Shown piece after piece: positions 1-7,139 of a stretch of 64,000 nucleotides of DNA. Location of the stretch: NCBI GenBank assembly GCA_025517465.1, contig JAOPKE010000004.1, forward strand, positions 1-64,000, read 5' to 3'. Position 1 is the stretch's first letter. Each line of letters starts with the position of its first letter. The translations under genes and the position numbers were made by a program. The DNA comes from Halobacteria archaeon HArc-gm2 (GTDB lineage: Archaea; Halobacteriota; Halobacteria; Halobacteriales; Haloarculaceae). Under the pieces are notes generated by a model that was not told the origin of the DNA, ran no database searches, and saw only the letters and a list, made by a program, of their open reading frames with translations.

Positions 1-22
1 CGAGGGCTTTCGACGTGTTCGC
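1..22. repeat. Edge of a long inverted-repeat element (cut by window start)
   Basis: The first 11 bases read CGAGGGCTTTC, the outer end of the long inverted-repeat element found complete at 19147-19530 and 53492-53902. The match continues outward. The reverse complement of the window start reads AACACGTCGAAAGCCCTCG, and the same string lies across the left boundary of the copy at 53492. The rest of this copy would lie before the window. Confidence 0.65.
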
Positions 23-190
23 GTCGTCATTGGCACCAGTCTCACTGAGACACCAGATCGTTACAGACACTCCCTACACTGATCGGAAAGTCATCGCGCC
101 AGAAAGCGTCCCGTCGCCGAAATGCGGACCACTCACGCAACAAGGTCGCCAAACGTGCCCTTTTTCGTCGCCGGTAGCCAAACTCGGTCC

Positions 191-784
191 ATGACACTGA
201 CCGCGGGCGTCGTCGCCGTCCAGGGCGACGTCTCCGAGCACGCCGACGCCATCGAGCGCGCCGCGGCGGCCCACGGCGAAGACAGCGAGGTTCGTGAGAT
301 CCGCGACGCGGGGATCGTCCCGGAGTGCGATGTCCTCCTCATGCCCGGCGGGGAGTCGACGACCATCTCGCGACTCCTCCACCGCGAGGGCATCGCCGGG
401 GAAATCGTCGACCACGTCGACGCCGGCAAGCCAGTCCTGGCCACCTGCGCGGGGCTCATCGTCGCCTCGACCGACGCCCAGGACGACCGCGTCGAGACGC
501 TCGACCTGGTGGACGTCACCGTCGAGCGCAACGCCTTCGGCCGGCAGAAGGACAGCTTCGAGGCGCCACTGGACGTCACCGGACTGGACGACCCGTTCCC
601 GGCGGTGTTCATCCGCGCGCCGCTCATCAGCGAAGTCGGCGACGACGTCGAGGTGCTGGCGACGTGGGACGACCGCGCCGTCGCGGTCAGGGACGGCCCG
701 ATCGTCGGCACATCCTTCCACCCCGAACTGACCGACGACCCGCGGATCCACGACCTGGCCTTCTTCGAGGAGGTGCTCGCATGA
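191..784 (+). CDS. pdxT: Pyridoxal 5'-phosphate synthase, glutaminase subunit PdxT
   Basis: Class I glutamine amidotransferase (197 aa) that hydrolyses glutamine and passes ammonia to the PdxS synthase to make vitamin B6. The family hallmarks are visible: the N-terminal strand AGVVAVQGDVSEH, the GGEST oxyanion-site motif at residues 53-57, the nucleophile Cys86 in ATCAGL, and His177/Glu179 in SFHPEL, which complete the triad. I chose the ATG at 191 because MTLTAGVVAVQG is the usual family start; the frame stays open upstream without family-like sequence. No pdxS is in the window. The stop overlaps the next small ORF by 4 nt (ATGA), suggesting cotranscription. Confidence 0.95.
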   Translation: MTLTAGVVAVQGDVSEHADAIERAAAAHGEDSEVREIRDAGIVPECDVLLMPGGESTTISRLLHREGIAGEIVDHVDAGKPVLATCAGLIVASTDAQDDRVETLDLVDVTVERNAFGRQKDSFEAPLDVTGLDDPFPAVFIRAPLISEVGDDVEVLATWDDRAVAVRDGPIVGTSFHPELTDDPRIHDLAFFEEVLA

Positions 785-906
785 ATCGCGAACGGATGGC
801 CGAAGGATACCAAAAGCGCGCCGAGCGGGACGCCGCTATCGCCGAGGAGATGGCGACGGTCTCCCTGGAAGCCAACGACGAACTCGGCGACGTCCCGGAG
901 TATTGA
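781..906 (+). CDS. Small 41-aa protein overlapping pdxT
   Basis: A 41-codon ORF whose ATG overlaps the pdxT stop (ATGA), a typical translational-coupling arrangement in haloarchaea. The product is highly charged and predicted helical: it starts MNRERMAEGYQKRAER and ends in an acidic tail (ELGDVPEY). No cysteines or membrane segment. Position, coupling and haloarchaeal-like acidic composition support a real gene. I do not recognise a function; a small accessory of the B6 synthase is only a guess from position. Confidence 0.6.
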   Translation: MNRERMAEGYQKRAERDAAIAEEMATVSLEANDELGDVPEY

Positions 907-970
907 TCCCCACAGCACGAGCGCCCGCCGGAGCGATGCGCTCAAGGCCCGCCGGCCCACCATCGGGAGT

Positions 971-1258
971 ATGACCGACGAGATCCTCGACGAACTGTTC
1001 GAGGTCATCGAGCAGCGGAAGGCCGACCTGCCGGAGGAGTCCTACACGGCCTCGCTGTTCACCCACGAGAAGGGCGAGAACGCCGTCCTCGAAAAGCTGG
1101 GCGAGGAGTCGACCGAACTGATCCTCGCGGCGAAGGACGACGACCGCGAGGAGATCGCCCACGAGGGCGCCGACATCGTCTACCACCTGCTGGTTCTACT
1201 GTCGATGAAAGATATGGATCTCGAAGACCTGCGGACCGCATTACGGGAGCGACGCTAA
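971..1258 (+). CDS. hisE: Phosphoribosyl-ATP pyrophosphatase HisE
   Basis: Second enzyme of histidine biosynthesis, converting phosphoribosyl-ATP to phosphoribosyl-AMP and pyrophosphate. The 95-aa all-helical protein has the MazG-like metal-binding pattern: EKLGEEST at residues 41-48 and EGADIVYH at 65-72, whose acidic residues hold Mg2+. Length is normal for a stand-alone HisE. It lies 64 bp after the small pdxT-linked ORF on the same strand. Its 3' flank carries a hairpin and T-tracts (1261-1348). Confidence 0.95.
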   Translation: MTDEILDELFEVIEQRKADLPEESYTASLFTHEKGENAVLEKLGEESTELILAAKDDDREEIAHEGADIVYHLLVLLSMKDMDLEDLRTALRERR

Positions 1259-1260
1259 CG

Positions 1261-1348
1261 GACGCGAGCGGAGCGAGCGCTTTTTGGTCCAGATTTTTGC
1301 GTGAGCGGGTCACGACCGACGGGAGCGACCCCGAACGGAAAAAGGTGG
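1261..1348 (+). terminator. Bipartite T-tract/hairpin 3' element, copy A
   Basis: Directly after hisE there is a GCGAGCG-rich hairpin (1263-1280), then CTTTTT, an 8-nt spacer, TTTTTGC, a G/C-rich stretch and GAAAAAGGTGG. T-runs after a hairpin are classic archaeal termination signals. The same modular order occurs after gnd (39169-39232, same strand) and after engB (9074-9153, reversed), so this looks like a repeated 3' element rather than a one-off terminator. Confidence 0.6.
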
Positions 1349-1406
1349 AAGCGGGATGGATCTGGCAGACCTGCGTGCGGCATTGCGTGAGCGGCGGTGA
1401 CCCGAT

Positions 1407-1805
1407 TCAGTATTCGGAGGTGGTCCCCGTGGTCTGTCGGTCGTCGGAGAATAGCGCCCCGATAGCGCCGCCGATGGCGCTGTCGATAGCGAAGACGGCG
1501 GCGACGAGGACGCCGACGACGATTACGCCGAGCCCACCGACCAGGCTCCCGACGGGGCCGCCGCCGAGGCCTCCGAGGAGTGCCGCGACGGGCGCGACCA
1601 ACAGCGCGAGGACGATGCCGTCGAGCGCGCCAGCGAGCAGGCCGTGCCAGGCGCCGCTGGCGAGGCCCCCGCCGGCGAGGTAGCCCGCGACGCCGCCAGC
1701 GACCAGGCCGGCGGCCACGTGGCCGATCACGGGGATGGCGAACGCCAGCAGTCCGAAGACGATGCCCGCGACGAAGCCCCAGAGGACGGCGCGCCAGTCT
1801 GTCAT
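1407..1805 (-). CDS. DUF5518-like small membrane protein
   Basis: 132-aa protein made almost entirely of Gly/Ala/Val-rich hydrophobic segments, about four transmembrane helices with glycine-zipper-like stretches such as GLVAGGVAGYLAGGGLASG. Resembles the haloarchaeal DUF5518 family, of unknown function. I start at MTDWRAVLWGF (ATG complement at 1803-1805); the 20 upstream codons of the open frame are polar and unlike the family. The C-terminus is short and polar. Convergent with hisE across the 3' element at 1261-1348. Confidence 0.75.
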   Translation of the reverse strand: MTDWRAVLWGFVAGIVFGLLAFAIPVIGHVAAGLVAGGVAGYLAGGGLASGAWHGLLAGALDGIVLALLVAPVAALLGGLGGGPVGSLVGGLGVIVVGVLVAAVFAIDSAIGGAIGALFSDDRQTTGTTSEY

Positions 1806-1900
1806 GTTAGCGTATTGACCCTCGTCGGCGAAAGAGGTTCCGGCTGGAGAAGTGACCGCCGGCAACGGTGTCGGCCACCGCTCTCGCGTTCACGCCGAAC

Positions 1901-2218
1901 TCAGCCGTCGACGGGTTCGAAGGAATGGCGCACCGTTTCGCTGTCGTCGTCCCACTCGAAGTCCTGGTGGGCGCGTTTCAGCCGCTCGCGGTAGGCGTCG
2001 AGGTCTTCGGCGCCCTGTGCGCGGGCGTCCGCTTCGGTCAGGTCGCCCAGCGTCCGCTGGGTGACGTCCGTGATCTGGAAGGTCTGGCCGTCGATCTCGA
2101 AGGTGTCCCCCTCCTCGGCGTAGGCGTCGCCCCGGTGGATCTGGGTCATCTCCCCGTCGAGGACCATCTGTTTGAGGCGGTCGCCGGGGAACAGGACGCT
2201 CGCGTCGAACTCGCTCAT
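1901..2218 (-). CDS. ASCH-domain protein
   Basis: 105-aa protein with the layout of an ASCH/PUA-like RNA-binding domain. It begins MSEFDASVLFPGDRLKQMVL, then has a beta-rich core (TQIHRGDAYAEEGDTFEIDG, then QTFQITDVTQRTLGDLTE) and a C-terminal helix with an aromatic/acidic tail. ASCH domains are thought to bind RNA or modified nucleotides. I start at the ATG at 2216-2218, because the longer open frame upstream is the antisense of the NOG1-like gene. It is transcribed divergently from that gene. Confidence 0.8.
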   Translation of the reverse strand: MSEFDASVLFPGDRLKQMVLDGEMTQIHRGDAYAEEGDTFEIDGQTFQITDVTQRTLGDLTEADARAQGAEDLDAYRERLKRAHQDFEWDDDSETVRHSFEPVDG

Positions 2219-2392
2219 ACCCGGAGCTATCGTCCCCAGCCTGAAAACTGTGGGCGGGACGGTGCGCTGGACTCGCCGACGACCATCCCGAGGCCCTACT
2301 GTTGCCGCCCGGTTCGAGGCGAGTTCCACCCCGCGAACGCCCCAGCGCCCAAACGGACGCGCTTTTACCCGCAGGGACGCTATCGCGGTGTA

Positions 2393-3379
2393 ATGAGCCA
2401 TCCATTCGAGGACCTTCCGACGACGCCGACGTCCGAGGAAGTCATCGACAAGGCCTTCTCCCGGGCCGCCCGCGCCGGCAAGGCGAAGTCGGGCATCGAG
2501 GGCCAGCAGTCGATGCTCCAGACGGCGTCGAACATCGTCTCCGACAACCTCCAGAACGTGGTCACCTCGTGGCCGGACATCGAGACGCTCGACCCCTTCT
2601 ACGTCGAACTCGCCGACGCCATCATCGTCAGCCGCACCGACGGCGAAGGCGGCATCGACGCCATCAAGCAACACCTCTCGGAGGTCCAGTGGGCCTCGCG
2701 CAAAGCAAAGGACATCCACCGCGAGTACCAGGGCCGGATGACCAGCGACGCCGACACCGCCCGAAAGCTCCGCAAGCAGGCCTTCGCCCGGATCGCCGAC
2801 GTCGTCGAGGAGGTCTCGGACGACCTGGCGGCCATCTCCGAAGCCCGGGACACGCTGAAGACCCTGCCCGACATCCGCCCCGACGAGCCGACCATCGTCG
2901 TCGCCGGCTACCCCAACGTCGGCAAGTCCTCCTTCGTCAACCACGTCACGAACGCCCGCAACGAGACGGCGAGCTACCCGTTCACGACGACCCAGATCAG
3001 GGTGGGTCATCTGGAACGCGACCGCATCCGCTACCAGCTCGTCGACACGCCGGGCCTGCTCGACCGCCCCGAGGCGGAGCGCAACGACATCGAGTCCCAG
3101 GCCGTCAGCGCCGTCGAGCACCTCGCCGACGCCGTCCTCGTCTTCCTCGACCCCAGCGGCAACTGCGGCTACCCGCTGGACGTCCAGCTCGAACTCCGGG
3201 ACGCCATCGAGGCCCGCTTCGACGTCCCCGTCCTCACCATCGCCAACAAGTCCGACCTCACCACCGACGTCGAGGCCGACCACTACATGAGCGTCACCGA
3301 AGCGGACAACGTCGACGGCGTGCTGGCGGCTGCTATCGAGGCCGTCGGGTACGAGATAGAGCTGCCATTTGACGAGTAG
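2393..3379 (+). CDS. NOG1-type GTP-binding protein
   Basis: 328-aa OBG/NOG1-family GTPase. About 160 residues of helical N-terminal domain precede the G domain. Motifs: G1 GYPNVGKSS at residues 172-180, a Thr-rich switch I (YPFTTTQI), G3 DTPG at 218-221 and G4 NKSD near 284. Eukaryotic NOG1 acts in 60S ribosome assembly; the archaeal homologue is inferred to act on the large subunit. The ATG at 2393 follows a short A/T-richer stretch and gives the canonical N-terminus MSHPFEDLPTTPTSEEVIDK. Longer upstream in-frame sequence is antisense to the ASCH gene and was dropped. Confidence 0.93.
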   Translation: MSHPFEDLPTTPTSEEVIDKAFSRAARAGKAKSGIEGQQSMLQTASNIVSDNLQNVVTSWPDIETLDPFYVELADAIIVSRTDGEGGIDAIKQHLSEVQWASRKAKDIHREYQGRMTSDADTARKLRKQAFARIADVVEEVSDDLAAISEARDTLKTLPDIRPDEPTIVVAGYPNVGKSSFVNHVTNARNETASYPFTTTQIRVGHLERDRIRYQLVDTPGLLDRPEAERNDIESQAVSAVEHLADAVLVFLDPSGNCGYPLDVQLELRDAIEARFDVPVLTIANKSDLTTDVEADHYMSVTEADNVDGVLAAAIEAVGYEIELPFDE

Positions 3380-3452
3380 GAGGGTCTGAGCGGAGTGAAC
3401 ACCAGGCATTCAGCGCGTACACTTTTCACTCAGTGAACAGATAGCGACGAGT

Positions 3453-3689
3453 ATGTCCGAACGGTCTCCCTCCCGTCTGCCCAGTCCGTGGATAACTGCA
3501 GGTATCGTCGTCCTGTGGATGGCTTGGGTCCTGTACTCGCTGATCATCATTCAGCAGATACTCCTCGGACTGCTGCCCGGCGTCGTCCTTCTCGGGGGCT
3601 ACGTCGCGTGGCGATTCCTGTCCGCGTTCGAGGCCATCGCCGACGGACTGCAGCGGATCGCCGACCAGCAGGAACGAGACAGTGAGTAG
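3453..3689 (+). CDS. Small two-helix membrane protein
   Basis: 78-aa protein with two adjacent hydrophobic helices (about residues 13-33 and 37-53) followed by an amphipathic, Gln/Glu-rich tail (LQRIADQQERDSE) that may form a short coiled coil. No family recognised. It has its own position 73 bp after the GTPase gene on the same strand, with an A/T-rich upstream region. DNA becomes markedly more A/T-rich just after its stop. Confidence 0.65.
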   Translation: MSERSPSRLPSPWITAGIVVLWMAWVLYSLIIIQQILLGLLPGVVLLGGYVAWRFLSAFEAIADGLQRIADQQERDSE

Positions 3690-3763
3690 TCGCTATGTTG
3701 TAGCGAGACAAACACAAGAAAGCTGTTCGGTCTGAATCCAACTGTCTGTTCCGATAGGGTGGA

Positions 3764-4243
3764 TTATCGATGGTTCATCTCGTTCCATTGCTCGTACTCA
3801 CGAGTAGAGAGCAATCGTCCGCACTTGCTACAATAGTGAAGGTCGCGGTCACCGGCTTTCGTCTTGACAGTCACTCGCGTACTCCCATCTACAATCCCAC
3901 AGTTGTCGCATCCACGTTCTTCGTGACGCCTTCGAGCGCTGTCCAGATGAGTCATCATCTCGTCGATTCGGGGACTTGGACGTGTGGACTTTCGGATGAA
4001 TTCTATCCCAGTGACGGAGATGTCTATCTCAGTTTGGTTTCTGGCGGTCGAGGCCGCTTCGATTTCAGCTGTGAAAATACAGACGTCACCAGGGCGTACG
4101 TGCTCGTCGACGGGGATAGTGAAGGAGTTCACTCGAACGCATTGATCGGCGTCTAGTAGGAGTTCGACTCGATCGCCTGGGCGTATTTTGACCGGCAACT
4201 CACCGACGTTGCCGGGAGTCGTTGTCCAGTCCCAATCAGCCAT
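3764..4243 (-). CDS. Hypothetical protein with C-terminal zinc ribbon
   Basis: 159 aa. Residues 1-90 look like a beta-barrel-type domain (ELPVKIRPGDRVELLLD, VDEHVRPGDVCIFTAEIEA). The C-terminal third carries CDNCG and, about 30 residues later, CSKCG, the two halves of a treble-clef or zinc-ribbon site. No family recognised; the arrangement suggests nucleic-acid or protein binding. Its DNA is A/T-richer than the flanking core genes and it shares an islet with the Doc-like gene, so recent acquisition is plausible. Confidence 0.7.
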   Translation of the reverse strand: MADWDWTTTPGNVGELPVKIRPGDRVELLLDADQCVRVNSFTIPVDEHVRPGDVCIFTAEIEAASTARNQTEIDISVTGIEFIRKSTRPSPRIDEMMTHLDSARRRHEERGCDNCGIVDGSTRVTVKTKAGDRDLHYCSKCGRLLSTREYEQWNEMNHR

Positions 4244-4372
4244 TAGCGCGCATTTTGTGCTTACTGCCGGTTTACTATGATCTGATTATCGGTATCCTCG
4301 CATCTCGGGTCCAGTCTGAGAGCCGTATCGGAGCTAGAAAGCGGTGACAGACGTCGTCGTGAACTGCACTAA

Positions 4373-4380
4373 GCTTATAA
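4373..4380 (+). promoter_or_regulatory. TATA box for the 34-aa ORF
   Basis: GCTTATAA lies about 28 nt before the ATG at 4404, the spacing expected for a leaderless haloarchaeal transcript starting at the initiation codon. The neighbourhood is otherwise G/C-rich, so the match is not trivial. Confidence 0.55.
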
Positions 4381-4403
4381 CTCTCCACAGGTTTTCTACA
4401 ACT

Positions 4404-4508
4404 ATGACGCTCGAAGAGACGGTCGATTACCTCGCCGAAGAACTCGACCTGGAACGGAGCGAGCACGTCCGAGAGGTCGGAGAGTCTGTCGCAGAGCTTC
4501 GCGACTGA
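4404..4508 (+). CDS. 34-aa leaderless small protein beside the Doc-like gene
   Basis: Short ORF starting MTLEETVDYLAEELDLE and ending in VAELRD. Strongly acidic and predicted to be one or two amphipathic helices. A TATA box at the correct leaderless distance supports expression. Its stop (4506-4508) abuts the last codon of the oppositely oriented Doc-like gene (4509), so the two are tail-to-tail with no gap. Small helical proteins often neutralise Doc toxins, but these are normally upstream in the same operon. An antitoxin role is therefore only a hypothesis. Confidence 0.5.
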   Translation: MTLEETVDYLAEELDLERSEHVREVGESVAELRD

Positions 4509-5393
4509 TCAAAACAGTTCTCTGAAGTCTCCGTCTCCACCGCTCTCCAGAAATTCAGCGAATCCGTCTCTCGTCGGGCCCTTCCGTCCCGTAAGATCAG
4601 AGCGTCCCGTGCGTTCGAAGATCTCCTCGACGAACTGAGTGCAGTGCGCTTCGTGACGCTCCGCGTACTTGGTCAGTGCGTCCCTCCAGTGCATGTCCAG
4701 CTCGTAGTCCGTCAACCAGATCTGGATCCCACCCTTCCGCTCGACGACGTCGACTCCCAGTTCCGCTAACCGCTTGAACCGAACATTGTTCCGACGGACG
4801 GTGATCAATCGCTTCGACTCGACGATATAGGGGTCAACCCACGCTTTCCAGGTGTGGTCGTCAACGTGGGTAGTCGGCATCTCGAACGACGGCGCTACGC
4901 TCTCGATGCAGAACTGGAGCATCGCGATGCTCGTCCGGTGGTTCGCATTCGGGAGTGGGTGTCTCAGAACGAGGTTAGACATCAATTCACCCGCGACGAC
5001 CGGTAGTGAGGCACCCCAGGATACGTTTTCGAGCGCTCGGTGTACCTGCATCGGTTCAAAGTCCTTGTAGAGCCGGAATTCGTCCTCTTCGCGGACATCG
5101 ACAGCGGCTTGCAGAAGTTCGAGGAGTCGGAACGTGATGACCTGTGTTGACCGCGGCAGACCGTCTAACCGTTCTTCGAGCCAACCGAGTCCGTACTCGA
5201 TCTCGTCCGCGTGTGTCGTCGTGTCGTTTCCTTCATACAGTACGTAAATCGGAGTGTTAAACGGATAACCGAGGATTTTCGTCTTCCCACCATCCTCGTA
5301 CCGGCGTTGGACGACGTCAGAGGGATCTGTAGAACTATATTTCAGTGACAGGTTCTCGGCGCATGGATGGTGGTAGTACACCAAGTGGTACAT
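4509..5393 (-). CDS. Doc/Fic-like family protein
   Basis: 294 aa. Residues 145-154 read HPLPNANHRT, which aligns with the Fic/Doc loop (Doc: HxFxDANKRT): His145, Asn151 and Arg153 sit where the catalytic His and phosphate-binding residues belong. Doc phosphorylates EF-Tu, and other Fic proteins AMPylate targets. Here the Doc Lys is His152. The ~110-residue N-terminal part (YLVYYHHP start, EGN and YGLGWLEERL stretches) and a ~120-residue C-terminal helical part are longer than in Doc and unrecognised. Codon use and base composition are A/T-richer than neighbours, which suggests transfer. No Phd-like antitoxin gene lies upstream. Confidence 0.7.
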   Translation of the reverse strand: MYHLVYYHHPCAENLSLKYSSTDPSDVVQRRYEDGGKTKILGYPFNTPIYVLYEGNDTTTHADEIEYGLGWLEERLDGLPRSTQVITFRLLELLQAAVDVREEDEFRLYKDFEPMQVHRALENVSWGASLPVVAGELMSNLVLRHPLPNANHRTSIAMLQFCIESVAPSFEMPTTHVDDHTWKAWVDPYIVESKRLITVRRNNVRFKRLAELGVDVVERKGGIQIWLTDYELDMHWRDALTKYAERHEAHCTQFVEEIFERTGRSDLTGRKGPTRDGFAEFLESGGDGDFRELF

Positions 5394-5498
5394 CGAACCC
5401 GCATGTTTCGTGATCAGTGTTGAAATTACGGGAGACGAACGAGAACAGCCCGCTATCGGAACGGGGGACGGATATGCTCGACTGTCTTCCGATTACTA

Positions 5499-5768
5499 TC
5501 AGCACCCGTTTGGCTGTAGTAACGCTCCATAGCGAACAGACTCCGCGTCGTAGACGAAGTGGACTTCGGTGGTAACGGTGACGGGAGCGCTATTTAGCGC
5601 CTTCGGGCTGCTCGTGGTCGTCTGGTCGCTGGCGACATCGGCGATGGAGAGACCCTCGCCGAGGTTCGAGACGTTCTCGCCGAGACGCTGTCGATGATCC
5701 TGGTCGTCGCCGCGGGCTTCTACAGCGACGGGGACGACGGCGGACGAACACTGGTCCCCGGTGGCCCT
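5499..5768 (-). pseudogene. Start-less remnant of a SIMPL (DUF541)-like domain gene
   Basis: The minus strand is open for about 88 codons with no usable start codon, ending at a TGA (5499-5501). Its translation has the look of the C-terminal half of a SIMPL domain: a helix-like RQRLGENVSNLGEGLSIADV, then ATG-less linker TTTSSPKALNSA, then the strand PVTVTTEVHFVYDAE that typically closes the fold. It runs into the 3' end of the DUF389 gene in another frame, so the 5' half is missing. Most likely a truncated gene at the edge of the Doc islet. Evidence is translation and motif resemblance only. Confidence 0.45.
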
Positions 5769-5770
5769 GA

Positions 5771-7051
5771 TTACCCGCCCTCGATAGTGACGTAGCGGAC
5801 CTCCGTCGTCACGTCCTGGCCGGTGATGTGGTCGAACAGCGCATCGAGTCGAGATGCGAGACGAAGGGGCTCCTGGCCAGGTCCGATACCGACTCTGACC
5901 ACCACGCGCGAAGGTTCCTGAAAGACGGGCGTGTTCACGAACTCCACGTCGGTCGAGAGGTACGTACCACCAGAGTTCGAAACCACCCGTTCGGCCGCGT
6001 CCTCGACGTCGTTGGTGGTCTGGGCCTGCTGGAAGGAATCCAGCGTGACGCCACCGAGGAACGCCGAGAGGACCAGGATCGAGACGGCGAGAACGCCGAT
6101 GCGCTTGAGCGTCGCGGTGCGTGCCTCGTCGGCGCGGAACCAGCGGTGGGGCCGGTAGCCCATGTACCAGAGGCTGACGAGCGCCGCGAGGTTTATCGAG
6201 AGGATGTTCACGAGCGTGAGGACGGTCGCACCGAGCGCGGTATAGGGCTGGACCCAGGCGATGCCGATGCCGATGGTCGCGGCCGGCGGGATGAGTGCCA
6301 CCGCGATCATCACGCCGACCAGCGCCGTCGAGACGCCCGTCGAGAGGCTGATAGCACCGGCGACGCCGGCGCCGAGGGCGACGGCCAGCGAGAGGAAGTC
6401 GGGGGCGATGCGCTCGCGAACCTGCGGGATCGTGGTGACGTCGCTGATAGGCGGGATCAGGTGGATCGACCTGACGAGGTAGGCGAAGACGGCGGCGCTG
6501 AGGATCGAGAGCACCACGCCCAGCACCTGGAGTTTGACGCCGCGCCGGAAGAGGTCGGTCTCGTCGACGACCGTCCCGATGCTGGCCGACAGCGCGGGGC
6601 CGACCAGCGGCGCGATGACCATCGACCCGACGACGACGGCCGGCGAGTTCAACAGCAGGCCCGCGGTCGCGATGAGCGCGCTGACGACGGTCATGATGAC
6701 GTACACCGACAGCGGCGGGGCCATCGCCCGCGCCCGGACGACGAGTTCCTCCCGGGCGATCCGGTCGTCGCTCTCGTCCTCCTCGTAGCGCTCCTGGAGC
6801 TCCTGGAAGCGTCGCGAGACGACCGTGTTGGCGTCCAGGACGACCGTGTACCCCTCCTCGTCGATTCCCTCGTCGCGGAGGCGGTCGAGGACTGGTTCGA
6901 CGGCGCTCTGGGGCAAGGGGACGTACGCGATGGCCGTGTAGTCCCGGCCGCTCGTCTCGTCGGAGACGACGTAGTCGATCTCCTCGTCGTCGAGCGCGCC
7001 GAGGATGGCCTCCCGCTTGCCGGTCGGGATCGTGACCTGGATGAGCCGCAC
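5771..7051 (-). CDS. TIGR00341/DUF389 family membrane protein
   Basis: 426 aa. A cytoplasmic ferredoxin-like N-terminal region (RLIQVTIPTGKR, DDEEIDYVVSDE) is followed by a hydrophobic core of about six helices containing the family stretches NSPAVVVGSMVIAPLVGP and VGVMIAVALIPPAATIGIG. A soluble C-terminal domain ends TTEVRYVTIEGG. The role of the family is unknown; a transport or sensing function is inferred. I chose GTG at 7051 because VRLIQV is the usual N-terminus; an in-frame TTG lies 21 nt upstream. The stop directly abuts the SIMPL remnant. Confidence 0.88.
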   Translation of the reverse strand: MRLIQVTIPTGKREAILGALDDEEIDYVVSDETSGRDYTAIAYVPLPQSAVEPVLDRLRDEGIDEEGYTVVLDANTVVSRRFQELQERYEEDESDDRIAREELVVRARAMAPPLSVYVIMTVVSALIATAGLLLNSPAVVVGSMVIAPLVGPALSASIGTVVDETDLFRRGVKLQVLGVVLSILSAAVFAYLVRSIHLIPPISDVTTIPQVRERIAPDFLSLAVALGAGVAGAISLSTGVSTALVGVMIAVALIPPAATIGIGIAWVQPYTALGATVLTLVNILSINLAALVSLWYMGYRPHRWFRADEARTATLKRIGVLAVSILVLSAFLGGVTLDSFQQAQTTNDVEDAAERVVSNSGGTYLSTDVEFVNTPVFQEPSRVVVRVGIGPGQEPLRLASRLDALFDHITGQDVTTEVRYVTIEGG

Positions 7052-7139
7052 ACCGATGGATGAGAGTGGCAACGAGAAATAAGCCCGGGATAGGGCCAGA
7101 CGGGCGGAAAGATAGCGAATCCTCGACCGCGTGTCGAGC

